A stretch of DNA of 53,709 bases, from contig JAGXAB010000045.1 in NCBI GenBank assembly GCA_018971775.1, positions 1 to 53,709 of the forward strand, read 5' to 3'. The position numbers and the translations under genes are program-made. The notes under the pieces are model-generated. The model ran no database searches. It was not told where the DNA came from and saw nothing but the letters and a program-made list of their open reading frames with translations. This DNA is from Cyanobacteria bacterium REEB67 (GTDB lineage: Bacteria; Cyanobacteriota; Vampirovibrionia; Obscuribacterales; Obscuribacteraceae). This document shows positions 8,162-15,807 of the stretch, piece by piece (position 1 is the stretch's first letter; each line of letters begins with the position of its first letter).

Positions 8162-8440
8162 ATGAAAAGTTCTAAGAATCTACTGCCACCTGGTGGCATT
8201 GAAAGTCTGTCAATGACCCGCGAGGAGTGGAAGCTGATTGATATGGCCTTGTGCGGGTTTATAGCACTCTGCTCACTTAAGGCCGCTCCTCCCAAGCAGG
8301 AGATGCTGCAATCCATTCTCAGACGGGTACGCGCTCTCTGGTTTGAAGACCGCCATGAGCGCAGGACAACTGGACTTTGTCGGGTCTGTGGCCATCACGG
8401 CGCCGACTGCACCGGCCGGCAGCGGCCTCGAAAGGCTTGA
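8162..8440 (+). CDS. Small unknown protein with CxxC-HH-C motif
   Basis: 92 aa from the ATG at 8162 (TTGGAG about 10 bp upstream). An N-terminal helical part (MTREEWKLIDMALCGFIALCSL) is followed by a basic stretch and a C-terminal CRVCGHHGADC, which looks like a small zinc-binding site. I do not recognise the family. It sits alone between ssb and the RadC-like gene, in the plasmid backbone. Confidence 0.6.
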   Translation: MKSSKNLLPPGGIESLSMTREEWKLIDMALCGFIALCSLKAAPPKQEMLQSILRRVRALWFEDRHERRTTGLCRVCGHHGADCTGRQRPRKA

Positions 8441-8811
8441 TTTGTTATACGGGGCTGGTTGAATCCAGCCCCGGACCACTGGGACTTTTCACGACGTGTT
8501 ATTGCACATACGTTGGAGCTGCCTTTACGAACAGATTAGTCGCCGCTTCAGTCAGCATTTCAGTCGCCATTGCTGCATTTCGCCTGGTAAATAGATGCCC
8601 CGTACAAATCCGTTGGCTGTGGCGGGCTGCTTGCTTCCTTCCCATGCCCGGCACATTAGCCTACACGCCGCCACCCGAGTTCAAGCCCGAGCCCTTTGGG
8701 TCGCTTCGCGAGGCTTGAACTCAGGACCCATGGCTGGCGTGTGACCGGCATGTGCTGCATGGGGTGCGCGCGCATCCCTGCATTTACAGCACTGAACCGG
8801 AGGGTTTGAGC
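8441..8811 (+). other. Structured non-coding leader before the radC-like gene
   Basis: 371 bp. The main feature is an 11-bp perfect inverted repeat, GAGTTCAAGCC (8677-8687) with GGCTTGAACTC (8712-8722), enclosing GC-rich sequence. No gene recognised. GGAGGG just upstream of 8812 is the ribosome site. Confidence 0.5.
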
Positions 8812-9384
8812 ATGAATACAGCAGTTTTGGCAGTGGCGAAGAAGGCCGATGTAAAAAGCGGTCAAGGTCCAATCCGCGATCCGTTAGCGGAGAAGAAGCG
8901 CCGCAAAAAGTCGATGAACAGTAGGGATCTGAAGGCGCATCTTAGATACCTTGTGCCTGAAATGCGCCTGGCATTGATCAAGGAGCCGGCAAAAGCGCCG
9001 ACGGCTATCCGTTGCCCGGAAGATATCGACCTCTTTATAGAACCGCTCAGGCACTACGCCGAGGAGAAGTTTGTCAGCTTCCACCTTAACGCCAAATTCG
9101 AGGTAATTGGACATCAAATTATTTCGAGAGGCACTGTCAGCGCCAGTCTTGTCCATCCGCGCGAAGTTTTCAAAGCTGCGATCATCAATAATTCTTATGC
9201 CCTTATCGTCGCTCACAATCACCCTGGCGGCTCGCTCACACCTAGCCCCGAAGACATCGAAACCACCCGCCAGCTGATAAGCGCCGCCAAAATAATCGGC
9301 ATTAGTTTGCTTGATCACATCATCGTCGCCTCGACCGGTCACTACAGCCTGAGAGAACAGCGCCCGGAACTCTGGATAGAGTAA
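8812..9384 (+). CDS. radC: RadC family JAB/MPN-domain protein
   Basis: 190 aa from the ATG at 8812. The RadC-type JAB domain occupies residues about 70-190: SRGTVSASLVHPREVFKAAI and the JAMM metal motif AHNHPGGSLTPSPED, where the usual HNHPSG has G for S. The N-terminal helix-hairpin-helix of chromosomal RadC is absent, replaced by a lysine-rich segment, as in plasmid and ICE-borne RadC proteins that often lie next to SSB and mobilization genes. The biochemical role is unproven. Followed by a terminator. Confidence 0.87.
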   Translation: MNTAVLAVAKKADVKSGQGPIRDPLAEKKRRKKSMNSRDLKAHLRYLVPEMRLALIKEPAKAPTAIRCPEDIDLFIEPLRHYAEEKFVSFHLNAKFEVIGHQIISRGTVSASLVHPREVFKAAIINNSYALIVAHNHPGGSLTPSPEDIETTRQLISAAKIIGISLLDHIIVASTGHYSLREQRPELWIE

Positions 9385-9393
9385 AGCAAACTC

Positions 9394-9426
9394 AGGGCGC
9401 CCACCTGGGCGCCCTTTGCCTCTTTT
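9394..9426 (+). terminator. Terminator after radC-like gene
   Basis: AGGGCGCCCA-CC-TGGGCGCCCT (9394-9415) followed by TTGCCTCTTTT. Confidence 0.85.
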
Positions 9427-9468
9427 CCCTCGTAAAATAATCAGGCTAGAGGAGCAAGCCAAATACAT

Positions 9469-9576
9469 TTGTACGATACGAAAAAAGGCGACACCGGCCG
9501 CCAGTACTGCATCAAGGATCTGAAGCTAAATCCAGCGCAATTCGAGTTGAAACTTACGGCACCGATTAACTGCTAA
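9469..9576 (+). CDS. Possible 35-aa ORF or gene remnant
   Basis: Open frame from a TTG at 9469 to TAA at 9574-9576, ending KDLKLNPAQFELKLTAPINC, directly before a terminator. GGAG lies at 9451-9454, rather far upstream. The composition looks coding, and the terminator 20 bp after the stop suggests a real transcript end, but the start is weak. It may be the tail of a lost gene. Confidence 0.25.
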   Translation: MYDTKKGDTGRQYCIKDLKLNPAQFELKLTAPINC

Positions 9577-9595
9577 CTCTAAAAGACCACTCCGC

Positions 9596-9621
9596 AAAGC
9601 CGCCGCCCTGGCGGCTTTTTA
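9596..9621 (+). terminator. Rho-independent terminator
   Basis: AAAGCCGCC-GCCCT-GGCGGCTTT followed by TT. Confidence 0.75.
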
Positions 9622-9917
9622 CTAGGTGGCGTCCTGGGCGTCTATGATCCGGCAAGGGCGCGGGCTCAGCCCGAGGCTCCCACCCACCGCCCGCTTTTGT
9701 CGCCGCTAGCGCGGAGGTTTGCGCAGGCTTCCTGCCCGCTGGGGACGCCCACCCGCCGCCCTGATTCTTACAGGCGCGCCAGGGGCGCGAGGCTACCCGC
9801 CCGCCACCCTCAGACAGGACATGGCAAAGCAGATTAATTTTTGGAAAAACCCAAACCGCTTTGGGTTTTATTGGTAAGATGTGGTTGTGAGCAACCGCGA
9901 TGTAGGACTATTTGACC
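9622..9917 (+). other. GC-rich non-coding segment with a hairpin
   Basis: About 200 bp of C/G-rich sequence with many CCCACC/CCGCC words and no gene. Then AAAACCCAAA-CCGC-TTTGGGTTTT (9846-9869), a terminator-like or attenuator-like hairpin 48 bp before the next gene. Confidence 0.45.
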
Positions 9918-10547
9918 ATGCCAGACGATAAAAATCAACTCAAATTGGATGAGCTAGAAGCTTCTCTGGCATTACATGCCCTTCGTTTTTACATGAATGC
10001 GAAAGGAAATGAAGTCAGCGGGAACACCAGGCAACTTGAGTCCAAGCTTGATGAATACTTGACCGGCACTTCATTTGTCGTCGAGCAGGTAGAAAGCGTG
10101 GCGTCAATTTTTGGAGCTCGGGGCGGCACCAAAGGCGGTGCCTCAACATCGGAAGCAAAACGCGCGGCAGCGGCCGCTAATGGCGCAAAGGGCGGTCGCC
10201 CCCGTAAGCCGAATCTCTTTATTCGATTCCACCGGAGTGTTTGGGAAGAGCCAGATCCGAAGCTGCAAAAAAAGCTCTCTTTGCTCTATGGTGATTACTC
10301 GTGGCTGCCCGAACAGCAGGACGGAGAGACCCACGGCCCCTATGTGCGTATGTATGTACCGGAGGTGAGCAGCGCCCTGGAGAAATGTCTCAGCAATTCT
10401 ATGAACGTCATTGAATGGGATGAAAAGCCATTCCTGAGAGTATGCGACACGCACAAAACCGATCAATGCAGAGGCATCACCGACGAAGAACGGAGCAAAG
10501 CGTCAATGTGCAACTACTGCAAAGAGCCGGCGAACTGGATCTATTAG
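9918..10547 (+). CDS. Unknown plasmid protein with Ala/Gly-rich linker and Cys motif
   Basis: 209 aa. The N-terminus is helical, then an alanine/glycine-rich linker near residue 75-95 (SEAKRAAAAANGAKGGRPRK), a low-complexity element seen in many plasmid DNA-binding proteins, then a globular part. The C-terminus has CDTHKTDQC and CNYC, a likely zinc site. No family recognised. The ATG at 9918 is preferred over the TTG two codons earlier. The NADAR gene begins 1 bp after its stop, so the two are probably a functional pair. Confidence 0.65.
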   Translation: MPDDKNQLKLDELEASLALHALRFYMNAKGNEVSGNTRQLESKLDEYLTGTSFVVEQVESVASIFGARGGTKGGASTSEAKRAAAAANGAKGGRPRKPNLFIRFHRSVWEEPDPKLQKKLSLLYGDYSWLPEQQDGETHGPYVRMYVPEVSSALEKCLSNSMNVIEWDEKPFLRVCDTHKTDQCRGITDEERSKASMCNYCKEPANWIY

Positions 10548-10548
10548 C

Positions 10549-11100
10549 GTGCGTTATTGCAGAGAAAAACTGATCGAAGAGATTGACGCCGGGCATGAGT
10601 TCGACTATCTCCTTTTCTACGGACATAAGGCAAGTGAGGACGGCTGCGTGACAGCCAGCTGCTGCAGTCAGTGGTTTCCGGCCCAATTTGAGATTGGCGG
10701 CGTTAAGTATCCAACTGCCGAGCATTTCATGATGGCGGAAAAAGCACGGCTGTTCGGCGATTCCGATATGCTTGAACAAATACTCACTTGCAAGACGCCC
10801 AAGGAAGCTAAAGCCTTCGGGCGGAAAGTCCAAAATTTTGACGACACCACCTGGAAGTCGCGCTGCTCCCAAATAGTTGTCCAGGCTAATTTAGCCAAGT
10901 TTGAAGCCCATCCTCCTTTTGCCCAGTGGCTTACTGCAACCGCGCCGAAGGTCATCGTTGAAGCTAGTATGTGGGACAAAATCTGGGGCATCGGAATGAC
11001 CGCCGGCGCAAAAGGCGCCCGCGACCCGAGGCAGTGGAAAGGTACTAACTTGTTGGGTTTCGCGCTCATGGAAGTGCGAGACATCTTGTCCGGAGCGTAG
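10549..11100 (+). CDS. NADAR (YbiA/DUF1768) family protein
   Basis: 183 aa from a GTG start. Family features: FSQWFPAQFEI-like segment (SQWFPAQFEIGGVKYPTAEH), the conserved EHFMMAEKARLF helix, FGRKV, and the C-terminal WIG-type core DKIWGIGM followed by WKGTNLLGFALMEVRD. NADAR domains act on ADP-ribose-linked nucleobases; some members remove ADP-ribose from guanine in DNA or RNA as antitoxins of DarT1-type toxins. Here it may neutralise or process an ADP-ribose modification. The adjacent unknown gene (9918-10547) shows no obvious DarT or ART fold. Confidence 0.85.
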   Translation: MRYCREKLIEEIDAGHEFDYLLFYGHKASEDGCVTASCCSQWFPAQFEIGGVKYPTAEHFMMAEKARLFGDSDMLEQILTCKTPKEAKAFGRKVQNFDDTTWKSRCSQIVVQANLAKFEAHPPFAQWLTATAPKVIVEASMWDKIWGIGMTAGAKGARDPRQWKGTNLLGFALMEVRDILSGA

Positions 11101-11327
11101 CCGGACTAATCAGCTGTTTTATCGAAAGCATCGCTTGCGGAGCTAGGCTTGACCGATTTCTAGTTCTTCCAAGTACTGCCTCTTTTGGGCTAACTGCCGA
11201 AAATAGGGCATCTCTCGCCTTGCTCCAAAGGGGCAAGCCTCGCTTTGCTCGGTCCTTGGGGACCCCTTTTCGCGTCTCGATATGCCCTGAGACTTTGGCG
11301 TTAGCACCAAAACGAGAGGACAGCCAA

Positions 11328-11498
11328 ATGGAAGAAATGCAAAGAAAAATCGACGAAGCCCGCGCCGCCTACCGCGAAACCTTAGACGACTGCGACGAAG
11401 TACAAGACGCCGCCTGGGCTGCTTACATGGATGTTTTCTTCCAGGTCTCGCAGTTCAACAAAGCCAACGGCACCAAGATCCTCCCCGCTCTAAGATAG
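11328..11498 (+). CDS. 56-aa acidic helical protein, unknown
   Basis: ATG at 11328 with GAGAGGA about 10 bp upstream. Sequence MEEMQRKIDEARAAYRETL... is highly helical and probably a short coiled coil. The upstream leader (11101-11327) is non-coding and includes AAAGGGG...CCCCTTTT. Unknown family; likely a plasmid accessory peptide. Confidence 0.55.
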   Translation: MEEMQRKIDEARAAYRETLDDCDEVQDAAWAAYMDVFFQVSQFNKANGTKILPALR

Positions 11499-11510
11499 GT
11501 GTTGATTGCA

Positions 11511-11672
11511 CTATCTGTCTAAGATCTCTTTGTGGCTTTGCATTGCCGCAAGAGATTTTTCGTTCACCTTGGGCTCGCTAGTCATCAGCTCAGGCAAAGC
11601 TGCGCTTTCTTCCACCGTCAGATCCGTTAGTGAGGCGTCGACGCGATCTTCGTAGTCGTCTTTTATTGCCAT
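11511..11672 (-). CDS. 53-aa unknown protein with strong ribosome site
   Basis: ATG at 11672, TAG at 11511-11513. AGGAGGG lies about 8 bp before the ATG, one of the best ribosome sites in the window. The product (MAIKDDYEDRVDASLTDLTV...) is acidic and helical with no recognisable motif. Convergent with 11328-11498. Confidence 0.6.
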   Translation of the reverse strand: MAIKDDYEDRVDASLTDLTVEESAALPELMTSEPKVNEKSLAAMQSHKEILDR

Positions 11673-11812
11673 GGGTCTACCCTCCTGTGGAGATCGAACA
11701 CGCGGTAGGTTTTGTGGTGGCAGTTGTGATACTGCGAATTACTTGGCAAATAAGTCTGCCAAATTTTCGCAAAGTCACAAGAACCTCGATGATGTGTGGG
11801 CAGTAACCCTGC
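11673..11812 (-). other. Spacer between the 53-aa gene and the WYL regulator
   Basis: 140 bp without a gene; presumably holds the promoter of the 53-aa gene and the end of the regulator transcript. Confidence 0.3.
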
Positions 11813-12502
11813 TCAAGGTTCCGGTCTGTCTTTCAATTCGTGATAATCATGTAGCCGTTTTCCTTTCTCATCCTTGAATTGTTCATCCATGACTTCGAAA
11901 TTTGTCATTCTATCTAGCCTGAAATTACGGAAATCATTTCGCTTTTCGCACCAAGCCAGTAGCAGCCATGATGGTGCGAAGAGCACGAGGCAAAGGGGGC
12001 GCACGGTTCTACTGGAAGATGTACTGTCTTCACGCATATAAGAAAAGCGAATCTTGTGTTTGTTTCGAATGGTCTTGCGGCACGCGGTGAGCAAATTGCC
12101 AATTGGTTTCTTTTCGCGCGTGGAAAATGAAAACAGAAAAGAATCGGCGATTTCCTGTGCCATTGATGGCGGCAGGACAGAGCCTATCTTATCGATGGCA
12201 GAAGCCGACGATTCTCCAAGCGCTTCATCGCACCAGCTGCGCACCATTCGTGCGCCGAGAATGAGCGCTTCGAGTTCTTCAAGTGTGAACGTCATGGGAC
12301 GTAAAATATGCTTTTTGTCGAGTATATACCCGACACCTGCCTCCCCTATTATCGGAATGCCGGAAGACTGCAAATCGGCAACGTCACGATAGATAGTTCG
12401 TAGACTGACATCTAATTTTTCCGCAAGCTCGCTCGCGCGCACCGCGCGTTTGCGTGTTTTGAGATACTCCACGATTCTGAAAAGCCTGTCTGCCCGCCGC
12501 AT
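11813..12502 (-). CDS. YafY-type HTH-WYL transcriptional regulator
   Basis: 229 aa from the ATG at 12502 (MRRADRLFRIVEYLKTRKRAV). Residues 1-60 form a DeoR/HTH_11 winged helix (ASELAEKLDVSLRTIYRDVADLQSSGIPI). A central linker and a WYL domain follow (RTVRPLCLVLFAPSWLLLAWCEKRNDFRNFRLDRM). WYL domains sense ligands such as nucleotides or single-stranded DNA. The divergent SRPBCC gene and a 24-bp palindrome between them suggest it controls that gene and itself. The in-frame ATG at 12550 lies inside the palindrome and is unlikely to be used. Confidence 0.88.
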   Translation of the reverse strand: MRRADRLFRIVEYLKTRKRAVRASELAEKLDVSLRTIYRDVADLQSSGIPIIGEAGVGYILDKKHILRPMTFTLEELEALILGARMVRSWCDEALGESSASAIDKIGSVLPPSMAQEIADSFLFSFSTREKKPIGNLLTACRKTIRNKHKIRFSYMREDSTSSSRTVRPLCLVLFAPSWLLLAWCEKRNDFRNFRLDRMTNFEVMDEQFKDEKGKRLHDYHELKDRPEP

Positions 12503-12537
12503 GTCTTTGCCCCCATGCTGACAACAGTAGCAAATCT

Positions 12538-12561
12538 CTGCTGACAGCATGCTGTCAGCAG
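12538..12561. promoter_or_regulatory. 24-bp perfect palindrome, likely WYL-regulator operator
   Basis: CTGCTGACAGCA and its exact reverse complement meet at 12549/12550, between the divergent regulator and SRPBCC genes. A half-copy, TGCTGACA, lies nearby at about 12516-12523. Confidence 0.65.
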
Positions 12562-12622
12562 CAGTGTTTTATAAATATCTTCCTACGGGTGCGATAACGC
12601 ACAGATCAACTTGGAGAAAAAA

Positions 12623-13015
12623 ATGACCGTACATACCACAACTGCTCGCTACAAAGTATCGCCGGAAAAACTGTTTGACTACGTCAGTAATATCGAAAAC
12701 CTGCCCAAATGGGCAACAGGCTACTGTAAGAAAGTCTGGAAAGACCGTTCAGATTATAAAATTGAAACTCCTGTGGGCGAGATGTTTCAACGGTTTGATC
12801 CAGATCGTACACGCGGCACAATCGACATGTATGGGGGGCCCACTAAAGAGGCTATGTGGTGCTGGCCTGTTCGTGTGACATCCGACAATATGGGCGGCAG
12901 TGTATTAGCCTTTACTTGTATACAGATGCCGACGCAACCTGATGCGGAATTTCAAGGACAGTGCGCCACACTTAAAGAAGAACTAGAAAATATCCGCATG
13001 GCCATAGAAAAATAG
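12623..13015 (+). CDS. SRPBCC (START-like) family protein
   Basis: 130 aa. MTVHTTTARYKVSPEKLFDYVSNIENLPKWATGYCKKVW is the standard opening of the polyketide-cyclase/START-like fold, which forms a deep hydrophobic ligand pocket. The TTGGAG at 12611 is the ribosome site of the ATG at 12623 and not a start. Ligand unknown. Controlled together with the divergent WYL regulator, and followed by a strong terminator. Confidence 0.78.
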   Translation: MTVHTTTARYKVSPEKLFDYVSNIENLPKWATGYCKKVWKDRSDYKIETPVGEMFQRFDPDRTRGTIDMYGGPTKEAMWCWPVRVTSDNMGGSVLAFTCIQMPTQPDAEFQGQCATLKEELENIRMAIEK

Positions 13016-13047
13016 TATCGTCAGAATACGGCGATATATTGGGATGA

Positions 13048-13077
13048 ATGAAGGGGGAATCACCCCCTTCATTTTTT
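13048..13077 (+). terminator. Terminator after SRPBCC gene
   Basis: ATGAAGGGGG-AATCA-CCCCCTTCAT followed by TTTTT. Confidence 0.88.
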
Positions 13078-13166
13078 CGTCGTATGGGTTGAAGTCGGCA
13101 AAAGTGTTGCCCGGTGTGGGCTGTCGCAAATGTGCTGGAGTGGCCCGTCGAGGGCCAAAGGGTACT

Positions 13167-13688
13167 TTACTTGCCGGTCTTCTTCGGTTCCGAAGCTGCT
13201 TGCTGAGCGCCCTTACGTGGGGCAGGTTTTTCAACCACAGCCAGCAGCTTATTGAGGTCATAGTTGTCGATACCGAAGAGGGGGCAGTCTTCAGCCCGTT
13301 TAGCCTTTTCAGGTTTGCATACGTTGCCCTGGCCCTCGGCCATGTTGCAGTCTGCGCAGCGGACTGATAGGTGCTCTTCGTTTGGTCCTGTCACCAGGTA
13401 TTTAAGATGCTTGGCCTCAAGGTCGCCGAGGGTGCATTCCGAGTAACCCATTGGCTTGGGCTTTTTTGTCTTTATGTAGCCGTACAAGTCTTGGGCTGTT
13501 GGTAATTTGGCCTTCCTGAGAAAGGAAAGCCCATTTTCAGGCAGTCCGGTGTTTTTGTAGTTTTCTTTGCGCAGAAAATCTTCCGTGTCCTGGGTTGGCC
13601 TGGCGAATGGACCGGTCAACTCAGACGGCAGCCTGATTAGCAGGCGAACGACAGTTTCTTTGCTACTTAGCTTTTTGCCGCCCGCCAT
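13167..13688 (-). CDS. Unknown protein with a cysteine cluster
   Basis: 173 aa. A central CADCNMAEGQGNVCKPEKAKRAEDC has four cysteines in a zinc-ribbon-like arrangement. The C-terminus is basic and alanine-rich (KPAPRKGAQQAASEPKKTGK). Family not recognised. The ATG at 13688 begins 10 bp after the stop of the next gene upstream (13699-14040), so they form a two-gene operon. Confidence 0.6.
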   Translation of the reverse strand: MAGGKKLSSKETVVRLLIRLPSELTGPFARPTQDTEDFLRKENYKNTGLPENGLSFLRKAKLPTAQDLYGYIKTKKPKPMGYSECTLGDLEAKHLKYLVTGPNEEHLSVRCADCNMAEGQGNVCKPEKAKRAEDCPLFGIDNYDLNKLLAVVEKPAPRKGAQQAASEPKKTGK

Positions 13689-13698
13689 CTGCGCCTAT

Positions 13699-14040
13699 CT
13701 ATGCGGGCACAGCGGTCAGGAATTTGCTGAACTCTTCGAAATGAACGGCGTTCTTGTTTCTGAAATACAGGACTTCTGCGCTGGGTCGAACGAAAACCTT
13801 GAAAGCATCGCCATGGTTTTTCCACGTGATGACAAAATCGCCATTCGTAGATACGCCAATTTGCGGGACGCTTGCATGACTGAATGACTTAAGGACTTCT
13901 GTGCCTTTTGCCAGCGCTTCTTTGGTTGGCAGCGTATCGTCTTCATCTGCCAGGTCGGTCGCCTCGTGCAAAAGCGCAGCCAGGTGTTGAATAGCTTCAT
14001 TTACCCAGGGGGCTTTCTTTTGTTCTTTATTGCTTGGCAT
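13699..14040 (-). CDS. Unknown 113-aa protein
   Basis: An N-terminal helical half (APWVNEAIQHLAALLHEATDLADEDD) is followed by a beta-rich half (GDFVITWKNHGDAFKVFVRPSAEVLYFRN). AGGAAG precedes the ATG. No family recognised. The promoter must lie in 14041-14316, a 276-bp gap with no gene. Operon partner of 13167-13688. Confidence 0.55.
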   Translation of the reverse strand: MPSNKEQKKAPWVNEAIQHLAALLHEATDLADEDDTLPTKEALAKGTEVLKSFSHASVPQIGVSTNGDFVITWKNHGDAFKVFVRPSAEVLYFRNKNAVHFEEFSKFLTAVPA

Positions 14041-14316
14041 ATGACCGAACTTCCTATCTATACTGGCATCTTACCCAAAAATGACTGACTTGCATACTTA
14101 AAAGTGCCCAAGCCATGGGAAAAATCCCTTTTTGCAACGTTTTTACGCTGTGGAGGCTTAGCCAAACCGGAGTTGTGTCCCGGAATACTTGTCCGGCAGG
14201 TGCAGAATACGGGCGATATCGGGTTGGGTTCGACCATTAGCAGAGAATAGCACTTGACTGCTTGGGGGTGCCTGCGGCACTTTCTACCCTTTTAAAGTAG
14301 CCGTCTGCCGTTGGGA

Positions 14317-14700
14317 TTAGTCGATTTGATTTGTCTTCTCCTGAGCGGCTTGTTGGGCTTTTTCTTTTTCTTCCTTGCGCTCTTTTTGGAATACTTCAAC
14401 GTCGCCAGCCGCTTTTGCTGCGATTTTCTTCTCTTCGCCGTAGACTTCCTTGCGGTGGCCGACGCGTAGAACTAGCACGGTGACTTCGCTTTTATCGACG
14501 GAGCAGATGACCCGCATGTCGCGCACGCGGTAACGCCAGAAGGTCGCAAGGGTACCGGTCAGCCCTTTGCCAGCCGTCGTGGGATCTTCCAGGACGGCTA
14601 TTTTCTCGTCCATGTAGTCGAGCACTTCCTTCGCCACCCCTTTGTCGAGTTTTTTCAGCTCTTTGAGGGCGGTGTCAGAGTACTTAATCTCCCAAGCCAA
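14317..14700 (-). CDS. RelE/ParE-family toxin with long C-terminal tail
   Basis: 127 aa. Residues 1-88 are a RelE/ParE fold: MAWEIKYSDTALKELKKLDKGVAKEVLDYMDEKI, then GLTGTLATFWRYRVRDMRVICSVDKSEVTVLVLRVGHRKEVY, with the usual basic and aromatic residues of mRNA-cleaving RelE. An unusual tail of about 38 residues (KKIAAKAAG...KERKEEKEKAQQAAQEK) is highly charged and helical. The gene overlaps the antitoxin gene by 17 bp. Probably stabilises the mobile element. Confidence 0.88.
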   Translation of the reverse strand: MAWEIKYSDTALKELKKLDKGVAKEVLDYMDEKIAVLEDPTTAGKGLTGTLATFWRYRVRDMRVICSVDKSEVTVLVLRVGHRKEVYGEEKKIAAKAAGDVEVFQKERKEEKEKAQQAAQEKTNQID

Positions 14701-14911
14701 GCTGGTCTCTCACAGATGCACTGGTGTGTACGGCTTCTTTGCCAGAGCGGATGCGTTCCAAAACGGACTCGGCCAGGTAACAGTCTTCAACCGCGTCGAT
14801 GTTGCCTTCGACCATTTGCTTGATATAGAAGCTTTTCGCTCGCCCAGTTTCTCTGGCGAGTCTGTCGAGGCGTTCTTCAATTTCTGGCGAAAATCGTACT
14901 GAGGTGCTCAT
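14684..14911 (-). CDS. Ribbon-helix-helix antitoxin
   Basis: 75 aa. MSTSVRFSPEIEERLDRLARETGRAKSFYIKQMVEGNID is a ribbon-helix-helix DNA-binding domain typical of RelB/DinJ-like or RHH antitoxins; the C-terminal 30 residues should wrap the toxin. Upstream repeats at 14932-14958 are its likely operator. First gene of the toxin-antitoxin operon. Confidence 0.87.
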   Translation of the reverse strand: MSTSVRFSPEIEERLDRLARETGRAKSFYIKQMVEGNIDAVEDCYLAESVLERIRSGKEAVHTSASVRDQLGLGD

Positions 14912-14931
14912 GGCTTTGGTCCTGTCTTACA

Positions 14932-14958
14932 TGTATCGATTGTATCACAAGTATGACA
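14932..14958 (-). promoter_or_regulatory. Promoter/operator of the toxin-antitoxin operon
   Basis: Three 9-bp units in a row, TGTATCGAT, TGTATCACA and AGTATGACA. On the minus strand they overlap a -10-like TACAAT. Tandem short repeats are usual for ribbon-helix-helix autoregulators. Confidence 0.5.
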
Positions 14959-14984
14959 ATCTGCAATGACATCTGTTCCCTAAC

Positions 14985-15260
14985 GGAGCCGGAGGCGCCT
15001 ACCTTCGAGGCGCTAGCGAGCTCGGCCCTGAAGTTACGCGACTGAGGGCCGCCCAAAACTGGCACCTCCGGTGCTCACTCGCCATGCTCGTTCTAAAGGT
15101 CCGGGTGTCATATTTTGCCTCGTTAAATGGCGGCTGCGGATGCAGCGCGCGGAGTTGGAAACGAGGCGCAACGACACCCCCGCACACGAAGGGAGGCACG
15201 ACCGTACGGTAAGGCAAGATACAATGCCCGGGCACGCGCATAAAGAATGCCAACCTGTTT
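14985..15260. other. Candidate oriT region upstream of the mobilization genes
   Basis: This 395-bp gap (14960-15354) before the mob genes has no gene. It contains GGCCCT...AGGGCC (about 15025-15051), GCACC-TCC-GGTGC (about 15062-15074) and ACCGTACGGT followed by AAGGCAAG (about 15200-15217), the last loosely like the GGTAAG core at the nic site of RSF1010-type oriT. Position and inverted repeats fit an origin of transfer; the nick site is not proven. Confidence 0.35.
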
Positions 15261-15354
15261 GATTAGAGCTGTCGGCACTTATCTAGGAAATACCCTGTGT
15301 GTGGGGGCACGTCCTTTGTATTATTCTATTTATAGTACTTGAGGTAGCGGCACA

Positions 15355-15807
15355 ATGGAAGAACCTAAAAAACGAGTCTTTAGCCCTAAAGTTGAAACCA
15401 GGTTGACCAGGGCCGACATTAACCGTCTGGACGAGGCCGCAAAAACCGCCGGCAAAAGTCGGTCAGATTTTGTCCGATTTGCCTTGCTCTGGTATCTCGA
15501 TAATTTGGAAAAACTCGAGCACGACAATCGAGAGACCGAAATCGCCAAGTCGATAAAGTACGCGACCGACCAGCACGTTAAAGCCATCAATAGCGGAACC
15601 GATCGAATCTGCAAGATGCTTGCTCGCCAGGGGGCAGCCATCGGCACGCTCTATGAGTTGTCTTGGATGGCCCTGCCTGATGACGAAAACGCCCGCAAGG
15701 CCTTTGATGCTGCCAACACAATCGCCAAGCAGAAGATGCGCAAGTATGTCGAGAAGGACGAAAATGAGCTGGCACAGTCATTCAAGAAAGTAGTGAGTAG
15801 TCCATGA
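15355..15807 (+). CDS. MobC-like relaxosome accessory protein
   Basis: 150 aa. The N-terminal VETRLTRADINRLDEAAKTAGKSRSDFVRFALLWYL is a ribbon-helix-helix domain as in MobC/NikA accessory proteins. The rest is helical. GAGGTAG precedes the ATG. Its last codons overlap the relaxase start (ATGA, 4 bp). It would bind oriT and help the relaxase nick. Confidence 0.75.
   Translation: MEEPKKRVFSPKVETRLTRADINRLDEAAKTAGKSRSDFVRFALLWYLDNLEKLEHDNRETEIAKSIKYATDQHVKAINSGTDRICKMLARQGAAIGTLYELSWMALPDDENARKAFDAANTIAKQKMRKYVEKDENELAQSFKKVVSSP

Noticed and set aside
8884..9468. 194-aa frame opposite radC
   Set aside because: Antisense to a clear RadC domain; no independent support.
9622..9830. tRNA or structural RNA in the GC-rich stretch
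   Set aside because: No cloverleaf or known RNA signature could be folded by eye.
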